Positions 19,431 to 27,845 of a stretch of DNA of 38,423 bases are shown one piece after another. A model generated the notes under the pieces. That model searched no databases and was not told where the DNA came from. It was given only the letters and a program-made list of their open reading frames with translations. This DNA is from Promicromonosporaceae bacterium (lineage in GTDB: Bacteria > Actinomycetota > Actinomycetes > Actinomycetales > Cellulomonadaceae). The stretch covers positions 1 through 38,423 of the forward strand of contig WQZL01000002.1 in assembly GCA_009780755.1 (NCBI GenBank), given 5' to 3'. Every line of letters starts with the position of its first letter. Within the stretch, counting starts at the first letter, position 1. A program made the position numbers and the translations under genes.

Positions 19431-19790
19431 TTAGAACCCGTGTTCTAGGCCAGCAGCCCAAGCAACGATAGCGAACGAGGCACCGACAAGCAGCGCGCCG
19501 ACAGCGCAGGCGATGGCTACACCCCAGCCGATCTGCTGAAGGATGCTGGACTTAGCGAACTTCCCGGCCAAAGCGCCCAGGATGGCGAACACCAGCAGGA
19601 TGCCAAGAACCACTAAGGCAGATGCTTGGATAGCGCCTGCAATATCAACAATGATTCGTTGCCAAGGCATCAGGTCGTGCTGCATGGTCACGCCCAAGTT
19701 GGGCGGAATGTTGCCACTGCCTGAACCGGGGGCGGGTGAGGGGGTGTTGGCGCCCAGCCTGGTGGCTAAGTGTGAGGTGAGGGTGGTCAT
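19431..19790 (-). CDS. Small two-TM protein, possible VirB2/pilin-like subunit
   Basis: 119 aa, two hydrophobic helices, upstream of the VirB6-like gene. Confidence 0.6.
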   Translation of the reverse strand: MTTLTSHLATRLGANTPSPAPGSGSGNIPPNLGVTMQHDLMPWQRIIVDIAGAIQASALVVLGILLVFAILGALAGKFAKSSILQQIGWGVAIACAVGALLVGASFAIVAWAAGLEHGF

Positions 19791-19831
19791 AGCGGTTCTC
19801 CTAAGGGGTAGGGAGGGTGCAGGTTGTCGGG

Positions 19832-20197
19832 TTAGAAGAGGGTCCAGCCCTCCATTAAGGAATGGCGCAGTGACCAGGCAACGGCTCCGGTGATGGAGCC
19901 GATGATGGTCGCGGCGATCAGGCAGATCAGGGCGCCTTGGATGTAGTCACCTGATGAGCGGCCAAAGGGCTGGATGCCGACCTTGTACGAGATTCCACCG
20001 ACAATGGCCAGGATGAATGCGATGCCGACTATGACGAGCGCAGAATAGATAATGGCTCCGACGAGGTCTTGAAGCCCGCTGTGCATGGAGGCGGTGTGTG
20101 TGCTTCCTTGGGGGTCATTGGTGACCCATTCGAGATTGATTGGCGGGATATCAACGGCGCCGAGTCGGGCTGTCAGAGAAGAGGGGGTGGTTAACAT
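19832..20197 (-). CDS. Small two-TM protein, possible VirB2/pilin-like subunit
   Basis: 121 aa, same layout as the neighbouring 119-aa protein. Confidence 0.6.
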   Translation of the reverse strand: MLTTPSSLTARLGAVDIPPINLEWVTNDPQGSTHTASMHSGLQDLVGAIIYSALVIVGIAFILAIVGGISYKVGIQPFGRSSGDYIQGALICLIAATIIGSITGAVAWSLRHSLMEGWTLF

Positions 20198-20946
20198 GTC
20201 GCTCCTGGCATATTCCCGAACGGATGGAGCTGCACGATTCGCACTAGGCCGTCTGCTATGACCATTCCGATCTCACCGGCAACCGCGTTGAACACTGGTG
20301 GTGGTCCATCGTTAGTGTTTTCCCATTGGATACACACGAAGGCCAGCAAGCCACCTGACCCGGACTGAATGGTTGATAACTCAGTGGCGTCAAGAACCAT
20401 CGGGCGAGGATGAATGTCTGCACGTAAAGCACGGTCAGATAGCTCACGCAACAGGTCATCGCCGATATATGTCTGCCCACCATCTGCTAGCCACTGAGCG
20501 TTAGCACGGCCAGCGGCTGCGTCCCACGGAGTAGTCGCTGGTGCGCCAAGCGACCAAGGCTCTACAGAGAGGTCTTCGGGCTGCCAGTAGATAAACGCTT
20601 CGCGCAGCCACGCGAGCGCGATCTGCCAGTTGTCCTGATGCTCTTCAAACGAGATCGGATCAGTAACCGGCTCAGGTGTAGCGGTCGGCTCATATCCGGC
20701 CACCGCATCGTCATCTGGCCCAGGGACAGGGTGGATCGGAGATGCGGCAGTGCCGCCAGGCTCGAAAAGCCCCTCGCTGGCAGTGGGTGTAGGGGCTGGC
20801 TCGACCGGCACGATCACGGCAGGCGAGTAGGCGGCGGTGTTTACGCGTTCTACTTCATCGCTGAACCGCGAGATGGCTAGCCAGCCAACCACTACAGTAA
20901 TCAGCGCTGCCCATACCAGCACGACTGCGCGCCAAAGAAGTCTCAT
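20191..20946 (-). CDS. Single-pass membrane protein of the T4SS operon (VirB8/TcpC-like position)
   Basis: MRLLWRAVVLVWAALITVVVGWLAISRF N-terminal TM, extracellular C-terminal domain. Confidence 0.65.
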   Translation of the reverse strand: MRLLWRAVVLVWAALITVVVGWLAISRFSDEVERVNTAAYSPAVIVPVEPAPTPTASEGLFEPGGTAASPIHPVPGPDDDAVAGYEPTATPEPVTDPISFEEHQDNWQIALAWLREAFIYWQPEDLSVEPWSLGAPATTPWDAAAGRANAQWLADGGQTYIGDDLLRELSDRALRADIHPRPMVLDATELSTIQSGSGGLLAFVCIQWENTNDGPPPVFNAVAGEIGMVIADGLVRIVQLHPFGNMPGATC

Positions 20947-20948
20947 GT

Positions 20949-22070
20949 CTAGTACCAGCCCCGATCTTGGAAGTGTGCCCAAGCCCCGCAAGGGGTTTGA
21001 TGGCGGTTACGGATGTAGTTCAGGCCCCACCTGATCTGTGAATCAGGCGAAGCAAGCCAGGCATCAGTGGCGGTCTCTGGGTGACAGGTGTTAACCGCTT
21101 GGGGTATCCCGCGGGCGTTTCCGCAACCACTGGCGCAGTCACACCCGCCAGGAGTGCGGTTGATGGCCTCGTGATCCCAACCCGACTCGCGCATCCAAAG
21201 CTCCAGCAGGCATTCCCACTCATCCCCGACCCAGCCCTGCTCGGCAGCGATGGCCTGACCAAGTACCCGGTTTAGCTCAGGGGTATCGCCATGCCCCCCA
21301 GGATTGGGCAAGCAGTCAATGCCGAGTTCTTCTGCGGAAACCCATTCCCAATGCCAAGGCTCAGGCCTTGATCCATCGGCATGTGCCCATGTCGGGTGAA
21401 ACCACCCGAACCGCCCCGCATTAGCGCGCATCCAGTCATGCTCGATACCGAACACGGCAGCAGGACCAGTGAAATCGACCGCGATACCCCACCCATGCCA
21501 AGACTGCCCCGGAGTAGCCGCCAACGGATTAGAAACCATCGCACCCTGCTGGGCGCGAGTCCGATACCCGTTCCCAATCCCAAGTGGGACACCGAACTGC
21601 TCATAGAACGCGGTACGTAGGCCCTGGAGCCCGGCCCAAGCATCACAGTGAAGGAACGCGCCAAACCAGGTCGCGTCTTCTGCAAACGGTGGCGACATCC
21701 TGCACATCAATGGATGCTCCCGATACCGCAAATGCCCAGACTCGGGATACCCGGCTTGCCAGCCCCGCGCGATATTCGGCGGGGTCTGAACGAAAGCATC
21801 TTCGGGCCACAACAACGAAGGATGCGGGCGTGAACCGACGCGATACCAGGACTGAGCTACGCCAAACCAGTTATCTAACTGGTAGTCAGGGAACAGACAC
21901 GGCGCGCTCCAATGAGCGTTACCCGACGATGCCTGGTTCGATGACCCGGCACCCACGAATCCGGCCAGCAGCATCACCAGGAACAACCCCGCAGCGGTAA
22001 CGCCGCCTCCAACGCCGAGTAGCCCAAAGAGTGTCAGACGCCGGATGGCCGAACGTTTACGTCGTTTCAT
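20949..22070 (-). CDS. Bifunctional cell-wall hydrolase: VanY-like D,D-carboxypeptidase plus lytic-transglycosylase-like domain
   Basis: SWHGWGIAVDF...WHWEWV (M15/VanY-like) followed by ...LLELWMRESGWDHEAINR...GIPQA...QIRWGLNYIRNRHQTPCGAWAHFQDRGWY (transglycosylase-like); N-terminal TM. Confidence 0.85.
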   Translation of the reverse strand: MKRRKRSAIRRLTLFGLLGVGGGVTAAGLFLVMLLAGFVGAGSSNQASSGNAHWSAPCLFPDYQLDNWFGVAQSWYRVGSRPHPSLLWPEDAFVQTPPNIARGWQAGYPESGHLRYREHPLMCRMSPPFAEDATWFGAFLHCDAWAGLQGLRTAFYEQFGVPLGIGNGYRTRAQQGAMVSNPLAATPGQSWHGWGIAVDFTGPAAVFGIEHDWMRANAGRFGWFHPTWAHADGSRPEPWHWEWVSAEELGIDCLPNPGGHGDTPELNRVLGQAIAAEQGWVGDEWECLLELWMRESGWDHEAINRTPGGCDCASGCGNARGIPQAVNTCHPETATDAWLASPDSQIRWGLNYIRNRHQTPCGAWAHFQDRGWY

Positions 22071-22316
22071 GCGCTGACACCTCCGTCCCAAACTCAGCCA
22101 GCTGCAACCGACTAACACCTCAGATCAGGTGACGCAGCCCCGATTCCGATATCAGATCAGCATTTGCGCAGGTCAGAACGGCGAAAATGCGTTTTCTGGG
22201 GCGCACACGGGTGAAGTCATTTTGTGATACGGCCTTGCTCTGCTTCTTCGTCTAGTTCTTGTCAGCTCGGGTTGGCGCACATAACAGGAGTGATCCGACT
22301 AGAGCTGCGCCCGCCT

Positions 22317-22604
22317 TTAGTTGTATGGCGTGAAAAACACGCTCCGACCTGCGGCTGGCTCACAAAGCTCTTGCCATATATCAGCTGGCGCATCCATCAG
22401 CTTTGCGGACGGCGTCTGGCGATGATTGCGAAGCACTGGAAGGCCGGCAAGGACTGGTTCAAGGTCATCAAGCAGATCGTGGATGCCGCTTACGTTGTCG
22501 TCGCTTTCCTGTGGCATGGCTCGACAGCACACCTGGTGGCTGGTGCGGCCAAGACTGTTCTCGGTCAATTCGGCCAGGCCATCAATCTGGTCGACCTCGT
22601 GCAT
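22317..22604 (-). CDS. Small acidic hypothetical protein overlapping the end of the rep-like gene
   Basis: ATG inside the rep 3' end (23-nt overlap); the opposite strand is also open. Confidence 0.3.
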   Translation of the reverse strand: MHEVDQIDGLAELTENSLGRTSHQVCCRAMPQESDDNVSGIHDLLDDLEPVLAGLPVLRNHRQTPSAKLMDAPADIWQELCEPAAGRSVFFTPYN

Positions 22605-23940
22605 CGGTTCGTGGTGGTGGCTCGATGGGGGTGGGCTTGGGTCGTCCTACGGTTACTCGGGCGAGGTCGGCTTCGGCGGCGAGGTACGCGGCGGTGTTCC
22701 GGACGCTGGCTGTGTTCATCGGCTGGCCGCCGTTCGCGCGCGCGGCTTGGAGCGCGGCACGAGCTGCAGCGAGTCCTGATGCTCGCACGATGTTCTCCTC
22801 GGTGGTGGGGGAGTGGTTTCGGGTGGCGTCAAGGGCGTGGAGCTCGCGCTGCTGTCTGGTGCCGGCGGCGATCTGCCTGGCCCTGGCTAGGGATCGTTGG
22901 CTCTTGGAAGGCAGTGGTTGGCCGTCGTCGCCCATCCAGGCCACGAAGCGGTACATCAGCCACCTGGCCGGGTGGACGACTCCGTAGGCACCGTAGTGTG
23001 GCGGCCTGGTGTCATCGGGTCGCCAGTCAACGGCGTGGTGGAGGTCAGCTACCGTCCAGTCAGCGGCCAGCCAGGGGCGGATCACGGCCGCGATAGCCCG
23101 CACCGAGGAGCGTCGAAGCACCGGTAACCGGTCTTGGAGGGCTTCGGCGGCCGAAAGGGACATTCTCCGGGCTGCTCTTCGTGTCACCCGCCCGTCACCC
23201 GCCCACGCGTCGTCATTGAAAGCAGCGTCGGTACCTCCCGCCACCGGCTCGCTTGCCGGTGCTGCGCCTACGACCGAGCCAGAAGAACGCGCCCGAAGGG
23301 CGTCCTTCTCTGTTTCGGTCTTGCGCGCGGGTGTGGGATACGTTGTAGTCGTGCTTAGCACGCGGGGGGTCCGAGTTCTTTCCACAGGTTTAGGAACGGC
23401 CAGGACGTATACGGCCGCATCGGCTCGCGGAGGGCCAAACTTGTCGCGGCGAAGCTGCATGCCGGCGGAGCGACCACCGGCTACCACCCCGAGTAGCCCT
23501 TGGGCTTTGAACCAGGCCAGTGCTGAGCCGACGGTGGAGCGAGCCAGGCCGGTTTGTTCCATGAGCCGTGCCCATGTGGGGCGGGTGGTCATCCTGGTCA
23601 AGTCCGCGAACCACGCCAGCACCCCACCAACCGCCAGTAGGTTCGCTTCCCGGTCTGCTCGCACGTTCGCTACCTCGATGGCATGCTGGTAGGCGTTGCG
23701 GAACTGACGGACCGTGGTGGGACGCACACGTCCGGCTGGGATCGCTGCGGTGATCGTCGAGGTAGAGCGCTCCTGCTCACGAGTGGGCCGCCGGGGAAAG
23801 ATGTGCGATCCGCGCGTGTGCTTCTCCCGGACGCAGTCTTTCTGCGGGCAAGGGAGCTTGTCGTCTGTTTCTGGGCGCGCCAAAGACCTCGCCGTAGCGA
23901 GGTGCAGGGTCTCAGAGATCAGGGTCGGGCCGCGGGTCAC
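22582..23940 (-). CDS. Replication-initiator-like / winged-HTH protein
   Basis: WARLMEQTGLARSTVGSALAWFKAQGLLGVV helix-turn-helix; size and position fit actinobacterial ICE Rep-like proteins; GTG start overlaps the previous stop as GTGA. Confidence 0.65.
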   Translation of the reverse strand: MTRGPTLISETLHLATARSLARPETDDKLPCPQKDCVREKHTRGSHIFPRRPTREQERSTSTITAAIPAGRVRPTTVRQFRNAYQHAIEVANVRADREANLLAVGGVLAWFADLTRMTTRPTWARLMEQTGLARSTVGSALAWFKAQGLLGVVAGGRSAGMQLRRDKFGPPRADAAVYVLAVPKPVERTRTPRVLSTTTTYPTPARKTETEKDALRARSSGSVVGAAPASEPVAGGTDAAFNDDAWAGDGRVTRRAARRMSLSAAEALQDRLPVLRRSSVRAIAAVIRPWLAADWTVADLHHAVDWRPDDTRPPHYGAYGVVHPARWLMYRFVAWMGDDGQPLPSKSQRSLARARQIAAGTRQQRELHALDATRNHSPTTEENIVRASGLAAARAALQAARANGGQPMNTASVRNTAAYLAAEADLARVTVGRPKPTPIEPPPRTDARGRPD

Positions 23941-24137
23941 CGCTTCCCGCGCAAGCCGGCGCGACGGATCGACAACAGGAGCCAGGCCGCCGTGGCGGCT
24001 CCTAACAGGACAGAAAGCGGCAGTGAAGCGCGTTGTTCCTGTCGTCCTTGACAGGAGCTCACACAGTTAACGTGGCTCGTGGGGCATGCATTGTGCCAAT
24101 GCCGCTGGCCTAAATCACGAACGGCCGCTATGCTCAT
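23937..24137 (-). CDS. Small membrane protein translationally coupled to the rep-like gene
   Basis: MSIAAVRDLGQRHWHNACPTSHVNCVSSCQGRQEQRASLPLSVLLGAATAAWLLLSIRRAGLRGKR; GGGGGTG upstream of ATG; GTGA overlap with rep. Confidence 0.5.
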   Translation of the reverse strand: MSIAAVRDLGQRHWHNACPTSHVNCVSSCQGRQEQRASLPLSVLLGAATAAWLLLSIRRAGLRGKR

Positions 24138-24336
24138 AGCGCACCCCCGGTTCTTGCTGGTAGGTGTTGAACTCCGAGTCGAAGATCGTGTAATCCCTGG
24201 CGACCAAACCGAGACTTTGCGAACTTCGCTCAGCAGAACCCTCGCCCCTGGCGGGGGTTTTTGCGTACCCGCCAAGAACCCCACCACCACCAGCGGTGGG
24301 CAGCGAGAACAACGGGACATCGAACCAGGCGGTCAT
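24115..24336 (-). CDS. Small hypothetical protein (73 aa)
   Basis: ATG at 24336 with SD GGGAGGTG and ATGA overlap with the upstream ORF. Confidence 0.35.
   Translation of the reverse strand: MTAWFDVPLFSLPTAGGGGVLGGYAKTPARGEGSAERSSQSLGLVARDYTIFDSEFNTYQQEPGVRYEHSGRS
24149..24262 (+). ncRNA. Candidate structured RNA ending in a rho-independent terminator, antisense to the rep upstream region
   Basis: Closing stem GGTTCTTGCTG (24149-24159) / CAGCAGAACC (24231-24240) overlaps the 5' arm of the following terminator. Confidence 0.3.
24237..24262 (+). terminator. Rho-independent terminator AACCCTCGCC-CCT-GGCGGGGGTT-TTT
   Basis: 10-bp stem with one G-U pair followed by a T-run on the plus strand; no plus-strand gene ends nearby. 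Confidence 0.65.
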
Positions 24337-24536
24337 CGACGACACCTCCCACACGTACACCCCGGCACCACCCGCGAAGGCGCAGCCAGCGCCCCGATGC
24401 CGCCCAGCACAACAAGCACTCCGCCGACAACCAGCGGGAACCGACTACCGGACATGATCGCGATCCCGGCAGTGACCAGCGGCCAGAAAACAAAATCAAC
24501 GGCATACCTGGTAACACGCTCATGATGATGACTCAT
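24333..24536 (-). CDS. Small two-TM protein with C-terminal CTCGRC motif
   Basis: MSHHHERVTRYAVDFVFWPLVTAGIAIMSGSRFPLVVGGVLVVLGGIGALAAPSRVVPGCTCGRCRR; ATGA overlaps at both ends. Confidence 0.5.
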   Translation of the reverse strand: MSHHHERVTRYAVDFVFWPLVTAGIAIMSGSRFPLVVGGVLVVLGGIGALAAPSRVVPGCTCGRCRR

Positions 24537-25528
24537 GAACCGATCACCGCCTTCGTTGGTGACGCGACGCCGTCTCCTGGCATCGCGCCACCAGCGGCCG
24601 GCGAATCAACACAGCGCGCCAGAGGCGCGCCCCCATGTGTGTTGTCACCGGCTCCTCCTACGCTCAGAACCGCTACCGAAGCTGCGACCTCGGCAGCAAC
24701 CTCGACAGTGCCAACAGCAGGCGCGGAATCCGCCGCGCCTGCACGAGTTGTAGGAGAAGAGTCTTGTCGGAAAGCAAGGAAAGGCTCACGCGGCGCGTAG
24801 CTGCGCTTGAAGCCAAGCATGATCAGCAACTCGCTGAAAAAGCCGTGAGCGATCTCCCAGATGACCCCTTTATCCGGACGGCACGACGCCTTCGGGTTCG
24901 AGGAGGTAGAGCCGCAAAAACGGCAGATGTACTCCACATCGTATGGGGGTTGATCAAGGCTGGCGCTACTATTGCGGCCGTCGTCGGTATCTTCTTGGCC
25001 ATCCATTCCGCGAACGTCAACACTGACCGCTGGCAAGCCACCGTGGACGCTGAGGCCGCCCGCTGGGAGCAAGGAGCAGCTGAACTTGCGGCAATCGCCA
25101 ATCTCCCTACTATCGAGATTGGGCTGGGTATTGGTGTGCCGACAACCAGAGAGGAGCAAACCCTGGTCGTCATCACAAACAGCGGGCGCCTTCAAGTTGA
25201 CATCATCGGAGCCGAAATCCGGATCTTCGACGGGTTTTTCACTGACATTTGGGGATGCGGGGAGTTCCCGCTGCGCCTTGAGCCCGGTGCCTCTGGCGTA
25301 GTCGCGTTTCCTGGACTGCACATAATCAGCGAGATTATGGTAATTACAGCAACAGGTGACAGGCTCTTCTTGCCTGTGGCAACAGCCGACTACGAAACAA
25401 CACGACTGCTGATGTTTGCCTACTCTGTCGATGAAGATACACTTCGCGCCTGCGAAGAGTTCCTCTTCTGGCCTGGCCGTCCCCGATTCCCCGTGAGTCC
25501 TCGCAATGACTGATTGATCCAGGTTCAT
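24533..25528 (-). other. Open minus reading frame fully antisense to the plus gene at 24764-25513, joined by ATGA overlaps to both neighbours
   Basis: ATG at 25528 (SD AAGGTGG) overlaps the stop of 25525-26580; stop at 24533 overlaps ATG 24536. Protein-like character is weak. Confidence 0.35.
24764..25513 (+). CDS. Membrane-anchored hypothetical protein (TTG start; alternative ATG at 24635)
   Basis: SD TAGGAGA 6 nt before TTG; VLHIVWGLIKAGATIAAVVGIFLAI TM helix followed by a folded-looking domain. Confidence 0.65.
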   Translation: MSESKERLTRRVAALEAKHDQQLAEKAVSDLPDDPFIRTARRLRVRGGRAAKTADVLHIVWGLIKAGATIAAVVGIFLAIHSANVNTDRWQATVDAEAARWEQGAAELAAIANLPTIEIGLGIGVPTTREEQTLVVITNSGRLQVDIIGAEIRIFDGFFTDIWGCGEFPLRLEPGASGVVAFPGLHIISEIMVITATGDRLFLPVATADYETTRLLMFAYSVDEDTLRACEEFLFWPGRPRFPVSPRND

Positions 25529-26580
25529 GCGATCACCACCTTGGTCAGATCGATGCCATGCGCGCCCACAGCAGGGGTACATTGGCCGTCGATGGAGCAG
25601 CCGTATGGGACTTCCGTGGAGGCGCCGTTGTGGTTGCGCAGGCCGGTGAGAACGGCTCGTGCTCGCTTTGCCTTCACGCGGGCAGGCGCATGATCCATTA
25701 AGCCTGCTGCGACAAGTTGATTGATGCACGGGTCGCCAGCAGCCGGATGGCGGTGCGTCACCCACCACTCAGCCAGAGTGCGTAGTGCTGTTGTGGGCGC
25801 GTGGAACAGCCCGTCAGCGACGGCAGCCGTGGTAGATAGCGTTTGCCCTGCACGCAGACGGGAGATGGCCCAGGTCTGCCAGCACTGCACCGGCCGCACC
25901 AACTCGGTCACATCTGGTACCCGCCCGGCCTGAGCCAGTTCCACGGCAGTCAGCAGCAACGTTTTGGTGCCGGGGGAGCGTCTAGCGCGAGCGAGTAGCC
26001 GATCCCATCCGGTCGAGCCGACGCCCGGAGCTGCCATTACCAGCCCCATCACTTGCTGCACCGCCCGCACCAGCTCCACATCAACCGGATCGGCCGCCGC
26101 GGACGTGGCCTGGCTGGCACCGACGACCTCAATGGCTCCCGTACGCCGTGCTTCAACCCCGGCGGCTGCCACTTTGCGGGACTGGCTCACCACAGCGTCA
26201 ACAGCCTGCAAGGCCAGCTTCTTCGCCGTGTCGAATGCGCGAGCGCGACGACCATCCTCATCACGATCCGCCCACTTTGCGCGGGAGTCCCACAAGGCGA
26301 CCGCTAATCGTGCGAGGACATCGTCAGCGACATCGTGAGCGTCAACCTGCACCCCGCGCGCTACTGCGCGGGCACCAGTGGTCTTGGTGATCGTTCCGCG
26401 TAACCCCTTGTCGTGCCCGAGGGCGGAAATCCAGTGCGCGATCGCTGAATCACTCAACAGCCCAGGCTCGGATCGCAGCGGGGCAATCACCTGATGGCTA
26501 ACCTCGGGGCGAGGGATTACCTGTGGTGGCCGCTGGCGCACTACGACCACCCGCGGTAAAGGCGTGGCAACTGCTGTCAC
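25525..26580 (-). CDS. Hypothetical protein of the control operon
   Basis: 351 aa, GTG start overlaps the previous stop (GTGA); no family recognised. Confidence 0.7.
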   Translation of the reverse strand: MTAVATPLPRVVVVRQRPPQVIPRPEVSHQVIAPLRSEPGLLSDSAIAHWISALGHDKGLRGTITKTTGARAVARGVQVDAHDVADDVLARLAVALWDSRAKWADRDEDGRRARAFDTAKKLALQAVDAVVSQSRKVAAAGVEARRTGAIEVVGASQATSAAADPVDVELVRAVQQVMGLVMAAPGVGSTGWDRLLARARRSPGTKTLLLTAVELAQAGRVPDVTELVRPVQCWQTWAISRLRAGQTLSTTAAVADGLFHAPTTALRTLAEWWVTHRHPAAGDPCINQLVAAGLMDHAPARVKAKRARAVLTGLRNHNGASTEVPYGCSIDGQCTPAVGAHGIDLTKVVIA

Positions 26581-27845
26581 GGCCCACCACCCCCAGCAGG
26601 CAGGGGCGGCAGTGTTGCCGGATCAGGCACCGCCCCCGATAGGGGCAGCCGCCGCTCGGCCGGCAGACTATCGATCAAGGTGGCCGCCTCAACAACTTCC
26701 TGAAATGGCACCTGCGCCTGATCGGCCACAGCCCCAACAGAGGTGGCCTGTGTCCACGCCCACCAACGGCGAGCGGTCACGGCATCAGGACGAGGGTCAG
26801 CAACCCATGGCACATCCGTATCGTCGTCATCATGACGGCGATACAACTCTTCAAGATCGATTCCCAGCATCCGCGCTACCCACGCCAACCGCTGCAACGC
26901 CTCGGCTAGCCCTGCCTCGACCGTCACAGCGGCCAGATCAGCGCGGAATAGCGGATCAGTCTCCCAGAACACCGTCGATACATGCCGACTCAGCTGCTCC
27001 CCAGCCGCCGCGGCAGCGGAAGCCGCGTGCTTCGCCTCAGTCAACAACGTCGCAACCGGCGACCAACGCACAGAACCACCATCCACCACAGCTGTTGGAT
27101 CGAAGACCTGGGCAGGGCCAATCGGACTCACCGCAGCAGTGGTATCAGCATGAACCTGCACGTCGCCCCACTCCGCAGCACCCGTGGGCTGCGACCAACT
27201 TGCCGGCAAGACCACCTCATCAAGACCAGGAATTGAACGACCAGTCTTGTCCGCCACCCGAAGCAGCGCCAGGTCATCGCTGATCGTGCCTGCAGCAGCC
27301 TTCGTCATGCCCGCGATGTCTTCCACCAGGGCCGCAGGAGACACCGCTTTGATCGCCCGTATCTTCGCCAACCGCTCCAGCCGCTCGGGAGGCAGCGGCG
27401 CGGACTCAGCCCGCTCCAACGTCTTGATCCCGTGAGTCTCGCGATAGTTCGCACGCACCTGCTTCATCAACGGCCGAACCGTGCCCGCACTCACCCCATA
27501 CACCGCAGCGATCGTGTCATGCGACACCGTCGCCGGAGAATGACCATCAGCAACCAGCATCGCGACAAACGCCAACACCGCCGCATCCCGAGCCGCCTTA
27601 TGCTGCGACAAGTGAATATCCGACAGCTCGGCCTCGCAATACGCAGTGATCGACTCATACCCCAACGCCCGCCACATCTGCTCACGCTCAACCCGCTGCA
27701 CCAACAACAACACCTCAGCATCCACATCACGCTTACGCACCAATGCCGACTTCAACGACGTGGTCACCTCACGAGCAACCTCAGCCGACGCCACCGGCAC
27801 AACCTCAGCAACCATCGAGCCCGAGGACAAAGCGACATCACTCAT
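26577..27845 (-). CDS. Hypothetical DNA-binding-like protein of the control operon
   Basis: 422 aa; helix-turn-helix-like segment DTIAAVYGVSAGTVRPLMKQV; ATGA overlap with the upstream ORF. Confidence 0.7.
   Translation of the reverse strand: MSDVALSSGSMVAEVVPVASAEVAREVTTSLKSALVRKRDVDAEVLLLVQRVEREQMWRALGYESITAYCEAELSDIHLSQHKAARDAAVLAFVAMLVADGHSPATVSHDTIAAVYGVSAGTVRPLMKQVRANYRETHGIKTLERAESAPLPPERLERLAKIRAIKAVSPAALVEDIAGMTKAAAGTISDDLALLRVADKTGRSIPGLDEVVLPASWSQPTGAAEWGDVQVHADTTAAVSPIGPAQVFDPTAVVDGGSVRWSPVATLLTEAKHAASAAAAAGEQLSRHVSTVFWETDPLFRADLAAVTVEAGLAEALQRLAWVARMLGIDLEELYRRHDDDDTDVPWVADPRPDAVTARRWWAWTQATSVGAVADQAQVPFQEVVEAATLIDSLPAERRLPLSGAVPDPATLPPLPAGGGGP

Noticed and set aside
22224-23692. 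Long plus ORFs opposite the rep-like gene
   Set aside because: The minus product has a clear HTH and coupled start; the plus frames are Arg/Ser/Trp-rich shadows, apart from the short segment noted as low-interest.
24533-25768. 411-aa minus ORF as an ordinary protein-coding gene
   Set aside because: The first 80 codons overlap 25525-26580. The rest is Cys-rich and looks like the antisense of the convincing plus gene 24764-25513. Kept only as a possible coupling ORF from 25528.
26564-27283. 239-aa plus ORF opposite the 422-aa control-operon gene
   Set aside because: Pro/Gln/Arg-rich antisense frame without RBS; unlike the three nested cargo genes it lacks the homologous leader.
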